NCBI RefSeq assembly: GCF_003668565.1
Contig: NZ_RCWJ01000001.1
Span: 310,001-374,000 of the forward strand
Origin: Mycetocola zhadangensis
GTDB lineage: Bacteria; Actinomycetota; Actinomycetes; Actinomycetales; Microbacteriaceae
Direction: 5' to 3'
Length of the DNA: 64,000 bases
Part shown: positions 1 to 7,888 of the stretch, piece after piece
Layout of the letters: every line of letters starts with the position of its first letter
Position numbering within the stretch: position 1 is the stretch's first letter
The notes under the pieces: generated by a model
Told to the model about the DNA's origin: nothing
The model's input: only the letters and a program-made list of their open reading frames with translations
Databases searched by the model: none
Program-made: the position numbers and the translations under genes

Positions 1-1
1 G

Positions 2-79
2 ACCGAGGCTGAGGTCGCTGACATCTCGGCGCTTGAGCGCGACGGTCGCGTTGGGTCGCACCCGAGCGAAGTGAACTGA
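2..79 (+). CDS. C-terminal fragment of an unidentified protein
   Basis: An open frame enters from the left edge and ends at TGA 77-79, six bases before the next start. The visible 25 residues end in GRVGSHPSEVN and are acidic and hydrophilic. This is too short to assign a family. It is called coding because the frame is open to the window edge and the spacing to the next gene is operon-like. Confidence 0.5.
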   Translation, partial: TEAEVADISALERDGRVGSHPSEVN

Positions 80-85
80 CCGAGG

Positions 86-907
86 ATGACTTTCGTGGCA
101 TTACCTGACGCTTTTGATTCAAGCACCGACACGTTCACTTCCGACTGGGCGGCTTGGCACGAAGCCCGGGAGCGGGGAACATCATCACCGTTCGGCCTCG
201 CGTCGCTTGTGGCCACCCACTGGCTCACCGGAGCGAGCGAAGAACTCGACGGGGTGTTCGGAACCTGGCACGCCGGTCTTGACGGCATTATCGGAGAAGG
301 CCGGGAACTCGAAGGCCTCACGGTCCTTCAAGGCGGCCGTCCGGTTCGAGTAATCAGTGGAAACACCGTCACCCTCACAAGCGGTCAGGACATCGAGTGG
401 GGCGACCGGAGGTTGCGATACTTCGAACGAGACGGGGCGCTCGCGCTTCGGATCCTGGACCCTGAGGCGCCCACTCGGGCACGGCTCCGCGGAATCGACG
501 TCTTCGAACCCGATCCGCAGTGGGTGATCGAGGGAAGCTTCAGCCCGGCCGCACCCGATTCGCGGATGGAAATCACAGCGATCGACGGGCATGTTTCGGA
601 TGACACACCCGCTGGCACGCTCGCACTCGCGTTCCCAGACGGCCTCGAGACCCTCACGGTCGTCCGCGAACGCGGAGCCCTGCACGCGGTCTTCGCTGAC
701 GGCACCAGCGGCACAGAGACGTATCGGTTCCGCTTCATCGACATGCCGTCACCCGATGCAGACGGCAGTGTCGTGGTCGACTTCAACAGGTCGTACCTGC
801 CCCCGTGCGTCTTCAGCGACTTCTACGTGTGCCCGTTGCCCCCGGCGGGGAACCGGTTGTCGCGGGCCATTCGAGCCGGTGAGAAGAACGTGCTGCTCGA
901 CTCATAG
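86..907 (+). CDS. DUF1684 domain-containing protein
   Basis: A 273-residue soluble protein without signal peptide or membrane segment. The family is recognised from the N-terminal block (DWAAWHEARE, then an LVATHWL segment) and from the C-terminal hallmark LPPCVFSDFYVCPLPP followed by NRL and IRAGEK at about residues 238-268, typical of DUF1684. The biochemical role of the family is not established. The gene starts six bases after the preceding stop, so it is probably co-transcribed with that gene. It is complete, with the expected family length. Confidence 0.85.
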   Translation: MTFVALPDAFDSSTDTFTSDWAAWHEARERGTSSPFGLASLVATHWLTGASEELDGVFGTWHAGLDGIIGEGRELEGLTVLQGGRPVRVISGNTVTLTSGQDIEWGDRRLRYFERDGALALRILDPEAPTRARLRGIDVFEPDPQWVIEGSFSPAAPDSRMEITAIDGHVSDDTPAGTLALAFPDGLETLTVVRERGALHAVFADGTSGTETYRFRFIDMPSPDADGSVVVDFNRSYLPPCVFSDFYVCPLPPAGNRLSRAIRAGEKNVLLDS

Positions 908-963
908 CCGCGTGACCGTTACGTCGTGTTGCATCGGAATCTCGTGAGCAAGCCGAATCGGCG

Positions 964-969
964 TAGCGT
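964..969 (+). promoter_or_regulatory. Putative -10 element for a leaderless transcript of the FMN reductase gene
   Basis: TAGCGT lies exactly 6 bases before the ATG at 976, which would place the transcription start on or next to the start codon. No Shine-Dalgarno sequence is present. This is one of a set of identically placed hexamers in the window. Confidence 0.55.
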
Positions 970-975
970 CGCAGC

Positions 976-1572
976 ATGGTCGAGAACGCAGAACAGCAAC
1001 CGCTCCGTGTCGTCGCCGTATCGGGGAGTCTTCACACACCGTCCAAGACAAGTGCGCTCGTGAGCGCGATTCTCTCTCGCATCGCGGAGGAACAGCCGAT
1101 TTCCGCGCACGTGATCGAACTCAGCGACATCGGACCCGCATTCGCCGGTGCCCTCACCCGCGATCAGGTCGCCCCAAGCGTTGAGACTGAGCTGCGCCGG
1201 ATCGAGGACGCCGACCTGCTCATCGTCGCCAGCCCGGTCTACCGTGGGTCGTTCACTGGGCTGTTCAAGCACCTGTTCGACTTCGTCGGTCAATATTCGC
1301 TCGTCGACAAGCCGGTGCTTGTCGCGGCAACCGGAGGCGGCGAACGCCATGCTCTCATCCTCGAGCACCAGTTCAGGCCTCTGTTCGGTTTCTTTCAGGC
1401 GCTCACGCTGCCCATCGGTGTGTACGCGTCGAACACCGACTTCACGGAATACACGCTGACGAGCGAGGCCGTTCGCCAACGAATCGACCTGGCCGTCGTT
1501 CGCGGATTACCCTTCGTGCGCAGCCGGGTGCGCGATGCCGATTCAGTCTCCGACTACGTCGGGGCGTGGTAG
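976..1572 (+). CDS. NADPH-dependent FMN reductase (SsuE/MsuE-like flavodoxin fold)
   Basis: A 198-residue flavoprotein of the NADPH-dependent FMN reductase family, which transfers electrons from NAD(P)H to FMN, often for flavin-dependent monooxygenases. The N-terminal VVAVSGSLHTPSKTS is the FMN-phosphate loop (about residues 12-26) and ASPVYRGSFTGLFKHLFD (about 91-108) is the second flavin-binding block with the YRG motif. Length fits MsuE/SsuE. No sulfonate monooxygenase gene is adjacent, so a role in alkanesulfonate use cannot be claimed. The start is taken at the ATG that has a -10 hexamer six bases upstream and no ribosome site, consistent with leaderless initiation. Confidence 0.85.
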   Translation: MVENAEQQPLRVVAVSGSLHTPSKTSALVSAILSRIAEEQPISAHVIELSDIGPAFAGALTRDQVAPSVETELRRIEDADLLIVASPVYRGSFTGLFKHLFDFVGQYSLVDKPVLVAATGGGERHALILEHQFRPLFGFFQALTLPIGVYASNTDFTEYTLTSEAVRQRIDLAVVRGLPFVRSRVRDADSVSDYVGAW

Positions 1573-1589
1573 CCGGAGGGCTCCACACG

Positions 1590-1595
1590 TAGGCT
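1590..1595 (+). promoter_or_regulatory. Putative -10 element for a leaderless transcript of the DUF255 gene
   Basis: TAGGCT sits 5 bases before the ATG at 1601, with no ribosome-binding site between. Same placement pattern as at 964-969. Confidence 0.45.
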
Positions 1596-1600
1596 GAAGT

Positions 1601-3427
1601 ATGGTCAACCGCCTCGCTTCAGCCATGAGCCCGTACCTCCGAGCCCACCAGGACAACCCTGTCGACTGGAGGGAGTGGGGACAGGACGCCTTCGACGAAG
1701 CCGCCGCGCGCGACGTCCCAGTCTTCATCTCCATCGGCTACGCGACATGTCACTGGTGTCACGTCATGGCCCGCGAGTCATTCAGCGATCCGTCCATCGC
1801 AGCCTTCCTCAACGCGCACATGGTGAACATCAAGGTGGATCGCGAGGAACATCCGGCCGTTGACGCCAGCTATCTGGCGCAGGCGAGTGCGTTCACCGGG
1901 CAACTGGGCTGGCCACTGAGCGTCTTCGCCACCCCGGGAGGTGCCGCTTTCTTCGCCGGAACCTACTTTCCGCCCGCGCCGGTGTCGGGACATCCGTCAT
2001 TTCGTGATGTACTCAACGCAGTGATGGATGCCTGGACTCATCGTCGTGAAGCGGTGAACGCCAACGCTGCAGCCATCGGTGCCGCCGTGACGGCCGCCGC
2101 CGAGCACAATGCGACAGCGACCGTTCCGACCAGGGAACAGATCGATGCCGCTGTCGCCGCGCTGGCCTCGCACGAGGATCGGGAGTTTGGCGGCTTCGGT
2201 GGGGCGCCCAAGTTTCCGGTTGCTCCCATTCTCCGCTTCCTGCTGTCCATCCCGAGCGGGGCGCCCCTTGCTGTTCGCACGCTCGAGGCGCTGGCGCGAT
2301 CGCCCCTCGTTGATCAGGTGGACGGCGGCTTCTTTCGGTATGGGACGCAGCGCGACTGGAGCGAACCGCACTACGAGCGGATGCTCTACGACAACGCCCT
2401 TCTGCTTGATACGTACAGTGAGGCATACCGCCAGGACACCTCACGCACCTGGGCTGCAGAGTCAGCACACGGCATCGCCCGGTTCCTCACCGGAACACTT
2501 CAGCTGCCGACCGGTGGGTTCGCCAGTGCGCAGGACTCCGAATCGGTCATCGATGGCAAGCGGTCCGAGGGCGGGTACTACGCCCGGAATGCTCAGGAGC
2601 GGGAAGGGCTCGCGCCACCGGCCCTCGACGAGAAGGTGCTCACCGGGTGGAACGGACTTGCCATTCAGGCGCTCGCGCGGGCGAGTGTGATCTTCGATCG
2701 CGCCGACTATCTGGAGTCTGCGCGCTGGGCGGCCGACTACCTCCTCGAGAACCACCGGAACCCGAACGACACCCTGGTGCGAGCGTCGGTCGCTGAACGT
2801 CGGTCATCGGCTCGCGCGACCCTCGAGGACTACGGCATGCTCGCAGGGGCTCTGCTCGAGCTGTCGCTGGCAACCGGGGAGTTGCCCTACGCTCAAGCTG
2901 CTCGGTCGCTTCTCGACCAAACGCTGGCTGCCGGCACGACCGTTGCGGTGTTCGGCGAGCCTGGCGGAGGTGATCCGGTGCTCACGGGTCGGGGAATCGC
3001 GCTGTCAGGGGATCCCTCCGAAGGTGCGTATCCCTCAGGCATCAGCGCGACAGCGACCGCCGCGTGGCAGCTCTACCTGGTGACTGGTGACCGGCATTAC
3101 AGCGCAGCCGCCGAGGCCGCGATGGCGCCGATCGGCGAGCTGGCGTTGGCGAATCCCATGTCGTTCGGGGCGTCGCTGCGCTTGATGGCTGCCCTGTCTG
3201 GCTCGCCCAGGCAACTCGTCGTCGTCGCACCGGATGGTGAGAATTCGCCGGTGCCCGACGGCGTGAGACACAGTCCGGCCGACATCGTCACCGTCGTCTC
3301 CGAGCAGCAGGCGCGCGAATTCTCGGCGGCCGGCTTTGAGCTGTTTGATGCCAGGCTGGCCGTGAACGGTCGTCGCGTTGCCTACGCCTGCGAGGCATTC
3401 ACGTGTCAGCTTCCCACACCGGTCTAG
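1601..3427 (+). CDS. DUF255 thioredoxin-domain protein (YyaL/SSP411 family)
   Basis: A 608-residue cytosolic protein combining an N-terminal thioredoxin-like DUF255 domain (about residues 1-160) with a long alpha/alpha barrel of the six-hairpin glycosidase type. The diagnostic opening NRLASAMSPYLRAH and DNPVDW, the CHWC redox pair at residues 50-53, and the TGQLGWPLSVF and GGAAFFAGTYFPP segments are all present. Its substrate is unknown; the family is described only as redox-fold or sugar-barrel-like. It ends 19 bases from the stop of the convergent serine dehydratase gene. Length is slightly below the roughly 650-700 residues common in the family, with no obvious truncation. Confidence 0.9.
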   Translation: MVNRLASAMSPYLRAHQDNPVDWREWGQDAFDEAAARDVPVFISIGYATCHWCHVMARESFSDPSIAAFLNAHMVNIKVDREEHPAVDASYLAQASAFTGQLGWPLSVFATPGGAAFFAGTYFPPAPVSGHPSFRDVLNAVMDAWTHRREAVNANAAAIGAAVTAAAEHNATATVPTREQIDAAVAALASHEDREFGGFGGAPKFPVAPILRFLLSIPSGAPLAVRTLEALARSPLVDQVDGGFFRYGTQRDWSEPHYERMLYDNALLLDTYSEAYRQDTSRTWAAESAHGIARFLTGTLQLPTGGFASAQDSESVIDGKRSEGGYYARNAQEREGLAPPALDEKVLTGWNGLAIQALARASVIFDRADYLESARWAADYLLENHRNPNDTLVRASVAERRSSARATLEDYGMLAGALLELSLATGELPYAQAARSLLDQTLAAGTTVAVFGEPGGGDPVLTGRGIALSGDPSEGAYPSGISATATAAWQLYLVTGDRHYSAAAEAAMAPIGELALANPMSFGASLRLMAALSGSPRQLVVVAPDGENSPVPDGVRHSPADIVTVVSEQQAREFSAAGFELFDARLAVNGRRVAYACEAFTCQLPTPV

Positions 3428-3446
3428 AACGAGGTTCTCACCGGGG

Positions 3447-4817
3447 TCAGCACTCGATGACGTTCACCGCGAGTCCACCCTCGCTTGTCTCCTTGTATTT
3501 GCTCGACATGTCGACCCCGGTCTGGCGCATCGTCTCGATCACAGCATCGAGTGAAACCAGATGGCTGCCGTCGCCGTGCAACGCCAGGCGGGCCGCGCTC
3601 ACCGCTGTTGACGAGGCGATCGCGTTCCGTTCGATACACGGCACCTGAACAAGCCCGCCGACGGGGTCGCATGTGAGGCCGAGGTGGTGCTCCATCGCGA
3701 TCTCGGCAGCGTTCTCGACCTGCGCTGGCGATCCGCCGAGCACTCCGCACAGGGCGCCAGCGGCCATGGCGCAGGCCGATCCGACCTCGGCCTGGCAGCC
3801 GCCGACCGCTCCCGAGATGGACGCGTTCGCTTTGAACAACGATCCAATGGCCGTTGCGGTCAAAAGGAAACGACGGATGCCATCGGCGCTGGCCCCCGGG
3901 ACGAAACGCAGGTAATACGACGCGACAGCGGGAAGAATGCCGGCTGCTCCGTTGGTCGGCGCGGTCACAACGCGACCGCCTGCCGCGTTTTCCTCGTTGA
4001 CCGCGAGTGCGAACGAGTGCAGCCACTCGGTCGGTAGCTCTCGACCGCTTTCGGCCTCAGCGATCTCGAGGTGCTCGCGAACGGCAGCCGCGCGTCGCTT
4101 CACGCGGAGGCCGCCCGGGAGCACGCCAGACGTGGCGAGGCCGTTGGTTACTGACTCAGTCATGGCCGCCCAGATGGTGTCGAGGCCGCTGTCAACCTCT
4201 TCGGGGCTTCGGGCGGCTTCCTCGTTGCGTCGTGCAACCTCGTCGATGCGCAGGCCCTGGCTTGCGCAGATGTCGAGGAGTTTGGTGGCGGTCGGGAACG
4301 GGAGCGGGTACTCCACGGAAGGCCTTCCGGCGGGGTCCTCGCCGTCGCGGCGGATGAACCCTCCGCCGACCGAATAGTAGGTTTCGGTCACCAGAGGGAC
4401 GTCGCTCGTCCCGCTCCAGGCGGCCAGGGTCAGGGCGTTGGGGTGACCGGGAAGCCTCGTGCGCGGCTCGAACGTGATGTCGGCTTTCTCGAACAGGATG
4501 CTCCGCGTCCCGGCGAGCAGGAGCGTTGAGCCCGGTTCGAGGCGTGACCACGCCTCGCGCACCTCTGCAGGTTCGCAGGTTTCCGGCCGCAGCCCGCGAA
4601 GGCCGGCGACGATGGCGTCCGGCGTTCCGTGACCGATGCCGGTCGACCCGAGTGATCCGAAGAGGACGCAGGTGACCCGATCGACAGCGCCGAGGAGACC
4701 GGCATCCGTGAGTCGTGAACCGAAAAGAAGGGCGGCACGCATGGGCCCGACCGTGTGCGAACTGGACGGGCCGATACCGATCGAGAAGAGATCGAACGCC
4801 GAAACGTACGCCGTCAT
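3447..4817 (-). CDS. sdaA: L-serine ammonia-lyase, single-chain iron-sulfur type
   Basis: This 456-residue enzyme deaminates L-serine to pyruvate and ammonia. The N-terminal beta domain begins SAFDLFSIGIGPSSSHTVGPM, and the alpha domain carries the oxygen-labile [4Fe-4S] cysteines, seen in GSACAMAAG, LTCDPVGG and VPCIERN toward the C-terminus. A longer frame reaches 4871, but the ATG at 4817 has an AAGGAG four bases upstream and matches the family start. A TATAGT -10 hexamer lies about 30 bases upstream. The gene is monocistronic, convergent with the DUF255 gene and separated from the upstream CoA-binding gene by 135 bases. Confidence 0.95.
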   Translation of the reverse strand: MTAYVSAFDLFSIGIGPSSSHTVGPMRAALLFGSRLTDAGLLGAVDRVTCVLFGSLGSTGIGHGTPDAIVAGLRGLRPETCEPAEVREAWSRLEPGSTLLLAGTRSILFEKADITFEPRTRLPGHPNALTLAAWSGTSDVPLVTETYYSVGGGFIRRDGEDPAGRPSVEYPLPFPTATKLLDICASQGLRIDEVARRNEEAARSPEEVDSGLDTIWAAMTESVTNGLATSGVLPGGLRVKRRAAAVREHLEIAEAESGRELPTEWLHSFALAVNEENAAGGRVVTAPTNGAAGILPAVASYYLRFVPGASADGIRRFLLTATAIGSLFKANASISGAVGGCQAEVGSACAMAAGALCGVLGGSPAQVENAAEIAMEHHLGLTCDPVGGLVQVPCIERNAIASSTAVSAARLALHGDGSHLVSLDAVIETMRQTGVDMSSKYKETSEGGLAVNVIEC

Positions 4818-4847
4818 GATGCTCCTTGCGCGAAGTGCCGTCCTGTC

Positions 4848-4853
4848 ACTATA
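4848..4853 (-). promoter_or_regulatory. Putative -10 element of sdaA
   Basis: Reading the minus strand, TATAGT (five of six matches to the consensus) lies 30 bases before the sdaA ATG, giving a leader of about 24 bases that includes the AAGGAG ribosome site. No clear -35 was seen. Confidence 0.5.
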
Positions 4854-4952
4854 GGCAGGCCAGCGCAGCACGAAACGGTGGGAGGCGAATCGCCTGGCAC
4901 AGACGCAAGGTTCTTGCGGAAAGTTTGAGTTACAGCAGGTTAACTGCGGCGT

Positions 4953-5519
4953 TTAGACGAGCTGTTTCTTCGACGAGATCTGGCCGGTGTCGAATCCGAA
5001 CAGGTTGAGCCCTCCGTGGAAGCGAGCATGCTCGACCTTGATGCACCGGTCCATCACGACCGTGAGGCCCTGCTCTTCGCCGTAGCGAGCGGCCTCCTCG
5101 TTCCAGATACCGAGCTGCACCCAGACGGTCCGAGCGCCGGAAGCAAGCACGTCGTCGATGACCGAAGGGATATCGCTCGCCTTGCGGAACACGTCGACGA
5201 TGTCGGGCACCTCCGGCAGTGATGCCAGATCGGGGTACGCCTTGTGGCCGAGAATCTCATCGGCGTTCGGGTTCACGAAGTACACGCGGTAGTTGCTTGA
5301 CTGCAGCAGGTACGTGCCGACGAAGTAGCTGGACCGCGCGGGGTTTGGTGATGCACCAACGATCGCCACCGACTTCGCTGCCCGAAGGATGTTCAGTCGC
5401 GTTTTCGCGTCAGGACCCACCCAGGTGCGCTGTGACTTGAGCAGCTTGGCGAGAGGCGAATCGGACGGCAGCGAGCAGGTGAGCCCGTTCTGCAGCTGGG
5501 TTGCAACGAGTTCTGACAT
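4953..5519 (-). CDS. CoA-binding domain protein (YccU-like Rossmann fold)
   Basis: A 188-residue protein with a single CoA-binding Rossmann domain: SVAIVGASPNPARSSYFVGTYL (about 49-70) holds the nucleotide loop, followed by VYFVNPNADEILGHKAYPDL and the VDVFRKASDIPSVIDDV segment. The function of stand-alone members is not established. It starts three bases after the metY stop and is surely co-transcribed with it. This placement suggests a link to sulfur amino-acid metabolism; that link is inference from context. It is longer at the N-terminus (about 45 residues) than YccU of enterobacteria. Confidence 0.85.
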   Translation of the reverse strand: MSELVATQLQNGLTCSLPSDSPLAKLLKSQRTWVGPDAKTRLNILRAAKSVAIVGASPNPARSSYFVGTYLLQSSNYRVYFVNPNADEILGHKAYPDLASLPEVPDIVDVFRKASDIPSVIDDVLASGARTVWVQLGIWNEEAARYGEEQGLTVVMDRCIKVEHARFHGGLNLFGFDTGQISSKKQLV

Positions 5520-5522
5520 GGC

Positions 5523-6812
5523 TTATGCCTCCACCGCCTGTGCGAGCGCCTGGTCGAGATCGTAAATGATGTCGTCGGCGTCTTCAATACCGACGCTGAG
5601 CCGCACGACGCCGGGAAGCACACCAGCGTCGAGCAGCTGCTGTTCGGTCAGCTGGGCGTGAGTGGTTGAGGCGGGGTGGATGATAAGCGTCTTGGTATCA
5701 CCGATGTTGGCGACGTGACTGGCGAGGTTGACCGATTCAATCAGTTTCTGCCCGACCGCGCGTCCGCCCTTGACGACGAAGCTGAACACGCTGCCTGCAC
5801 CCTTGGGCAGGTACTTCTCGGCCCGCGCGTGGTGCGGGTGCGAGTCGAGGCCGGCCCAGTAGACCGCTTCGATGCGCGGGTCCTGCTGCAGCCAGGTCGC
5901 GACGATTCGCGCGTTGTCGACGTGCGCCTGCATCCGGTAGGAGAGTGTTTCGACACCCTGGGCCAGTGTGGCCGCAGCGGTTGCCGAGAGAGCCGGCCCA
6001 ATGTCCCGCAACTGCTCAGCGCGGAGTCGCGTGAGGAACGCGTATTCGCCGAAGTTGCCCGTCCACTCCAGTCCGCCATAGCTCGGCACCTTCTGGCCGA
6101 ACAGCGGAAACTTGTCGGTGTGCCAGTCGAAGCGCCCGCTCTCGACCACAACCCCGCCGAGCGTTGTGCCGTGTCCGCCGAGGAACTTCGTGGCGGAGTG
6201 GGTGACGATGTCTGCGCCCCACTCGATCGGGCGGTTGAGGTACGGCGTCGCGATGGTCGAGTCGATCACAAGCGGGATGCCGTGCGCGTGGGCAACGTCA
6301 GCCAGGGCCTCGATGTCCGCGATCTCACCAGACGGGTTCGCGATGGTCTCAGCGAAGATCAGTTTTGTTTCGTCAGTGATGGCAGCGGCATAGTCCTCGG
6401 CGTTCGCCGACTGCACGAACGTTGTCTCAACACCGAAGCGGCGCAGCGTGACATCAAGTTGGGTGATCGATCCGCCGTAGAGGTTCGCGGACGCGACAAT
6501 GTGGTCACCGGATCCGACCAGGCTCGCGAAGGTGATGTACTGGGCCGAGAGCCCAGATGCGGTCGCGACGGCGCCGAGCCCGCCCTCGAGGCTGGCAACA
6601 CGTTCCTCGAAGCTCGCGACGGTGGGGTTCGCCAGCCGAGAATAAATGTTGCCGTACTTCTGAAGCGCAAAGCGAGCAGCGGCATCCGATGTGTCATCAA
6701 AAACAAAGGCTGTCGACTGGTAAATCGGAAGCGCTCGCGCTCCGGTTGCCGAGTCAGGGATGTTGCCCGCGTGAATTGCACGCGTGCGGAAGCCGTATTC
6801 GCGATCTGCCAT
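5523..6812 (-). CDS. metY: O-acetylhomoserine/O-acetylserine sulfhydrylase
   Basis: A PLP-dependent enzyme of the Cys/Met-metabolism family, 429 residues, that makes homocysteine from O-acetylhomoserine and sulfide. Visible are the N-terminal TRAIHAGNIPD, YSRLANPTVASFEERVASLEGG, LVIDSTIATPYLNRPIEWGADIV and the PLP lysine K209 in HSATKFLGGHGT. The insert YGGLEWTGNFGEYAF and the 430-residue length distinguish MetY from shorter cystathionine enzymes. No metX homologue is adjacent in the window. The start ATG has TAGCGT six bases upstream and no ribosome site, suggesting a leaderless message. The CoA-binding gene follows three bases after its stop. Confidence 0.93.
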   Translation of the reverse strand: MADREYGFRTRAIHAGNIPDSATGARALPIYQSTAFVFDDTSDAAARFALQKYGNIYSRLANPTVASFEERVASLEGGLGAVATASGLSAQYITFASLVGSGDHIVASANLYGGSITQLDVTLRRFGVETTFVQSANAEDYAAAITDETKLIFAETIANPSGEIADIEALADVAHAHGIPLVIDSTIATPYLNRPIEWGADIVTHSATKFLGGHGTTLGGVVVESGRFDWHTDKFPLFGQKVPSYGGLEWTGNFGEYAFLTRLRAEQLRDIGPALSATAAATLAQGVETLSYRMQAHVDNARIVATWLQQDPRIEAVYWAGLDSHPHHARAEKYLPKGAGSVFSFVVKGGRAVGQKLIESVNLASHVANIGDTKTLIIHPASTTHAQLTEQQLLDAGVLPGVVRLSVGIEDADDIIYDLDQALAQAVEA

Positions 6813-6818
6813 GACATC

Positions 6819-6824
6819 ACGCTA
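6819..6824 (-). promoter_or_regulatory. Putative -10 element for a leaderless metY transcript
   Basis: On the minus strand TAGCGT is separated from the metY ATG by exactly 6 bases. No Shine-Dalgarno sequence lies between them. Confidence 0.55.
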
Positions 6825-6883
6825 CCCGAGCGCCGACCCCGGGGAAGCGGCGGTGCGTAACACGGCGCAACGAGCGACACTTT

Positions 6884-7888
6884 TCAGGAGAACAGGTGTA
6901 CAGCGGCGAGAGCGAGCACCGCGATGAGCGCCCACGACAGCAGCCCGACGGCGAGCGCGCGCCACCCGGTCGTGACAAGGCGCCGCAGGTTCACGGCGGC
7001 GCCGAGGCCGAAGAGCGCCATGGCGAGCAGCGCGGTCTGGATGCCGTCGATAGTGGACAGCACCGGCTCAGGGATGACCAGGAACGTGCGAAGAAGGATG
7101 GCAGCGAGGAAACCGACAACGAACAGCGGCACCAGCGGCGGCTTCGCGGCGTCGGGGTTCGGGCGAAACCGTCTGCGTTCGACCACAGCGGCGACCGCGA
7201 CAATCGGCGCAAGCAGAACCACTCGGGTGAGTTTGACGACGAGAGCGACGGCAAGTGCGCTGCTCCCGGCGATCTGGGCAGTGGCAACGACCTGCCCCAC
7301 ATCGTGAACACTCGCTCCGACCCAGTGACCGAACTGCAGGTTGTCGAGGGCGAGCGGATGCCACAGGGCTGGCAAAACGACGATGGCCAGCGTTCCGCAG
7401 AGGGTCACCAGGGCGACAGGGTGCGCCTGTTCTGAACTCTTGGCCCGAACGACGCCAGACATCGCACCGATGGCGCTCGCTCCGCAGATGGCGAACCCTG
7501 TCGCGAGCAGCAGAGGCTCGTGGCCTGGCAGCCGGAAGACCCGTCCGAGAAGCCAGGTTCCGCCGAACGTGATCAGCACGATGGCTACTGTGGAGAGAAA
7601 GACACCCCAGCCGAGCGAAGCGACGTCGACCAGGCTGAGTTTGAAGCCGAGCAGCACAACGCCGATGCGCATGAATCGCCGTGACGACAAGGCAAGGCCA
7701 GGAGCGAGCGAGCCGCGGAGGTGCGATTGGGCCGCCGGGAGTTGCGCAACCAGAATGCCAAGCACCACAGCAGCGGTCAGCAGCGGCACTGCGGGGAAAA
7801 GAGCCGATACCGCTAACGCCACTGCTGCCGCGCCAGCCGCGACGGCGACACCAGGCAGCCAGGCCGCGCGCGTCAGCGTCACACCCAT
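6884..7888 (-). CDS. YeiH-family putative sulfate exporter (UPF0324)
   Basis: A 334-residue polytopic inner-membrane protein with about ten hydrophobic helices. Family blocks include LGILVAQLP, RRFMRIGVVLLGFKLSL, ATGFAICGASAIGAMSGVV (about residues 130-148) and HWVGASVHDVGQVVATAQIAG, the last being the conserved core of YeiH proteins. Members are annotated as sulfate or sulfonate exporters, with limited direct evidence. The start overlaps the last ten bases of the upstream mannosyltransferase gene, so the two are probably one transcript. The sulfur gene metY lies 71 bases downstream but appears to have its own promoter. Confidence 0.85.
   Translation of the reverse strand: MGVTLTRAAWLPGVAVAAGAAAVALAVSALFPAVPLLTAAVVLGILVAQLPAAQSHLRGSLAPGLALSSRRFMRIGVVLLGFKLSLVDVASLGWGVFLSTVAIVLITFGGTWLLGRVFRLPGHEPLLLATGFAICGASAIGAMSGVVRAKSSEQAHPVALVTLCGTLAIVVLPALWHPLALDNLQFGHWVGASVHDVGQVVATAQIAGSSALAVALVVKLTRVVLLAPIVAVAAVVERRRFRPNPDAAKPPLVPLFVVGFLAAILLRTFLVIPEPVLSTIDGIQTALLAMALFGLGAAVNLRRLVTTGWRALAVGLLSWALIAVLALAAVHLFS

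Noticed and set aside
5676-6860. A 394-codon plus-strand frame opposite metY
   Set aside because: Antisense shadow of a firmly identified PLP enzyme; no family features.
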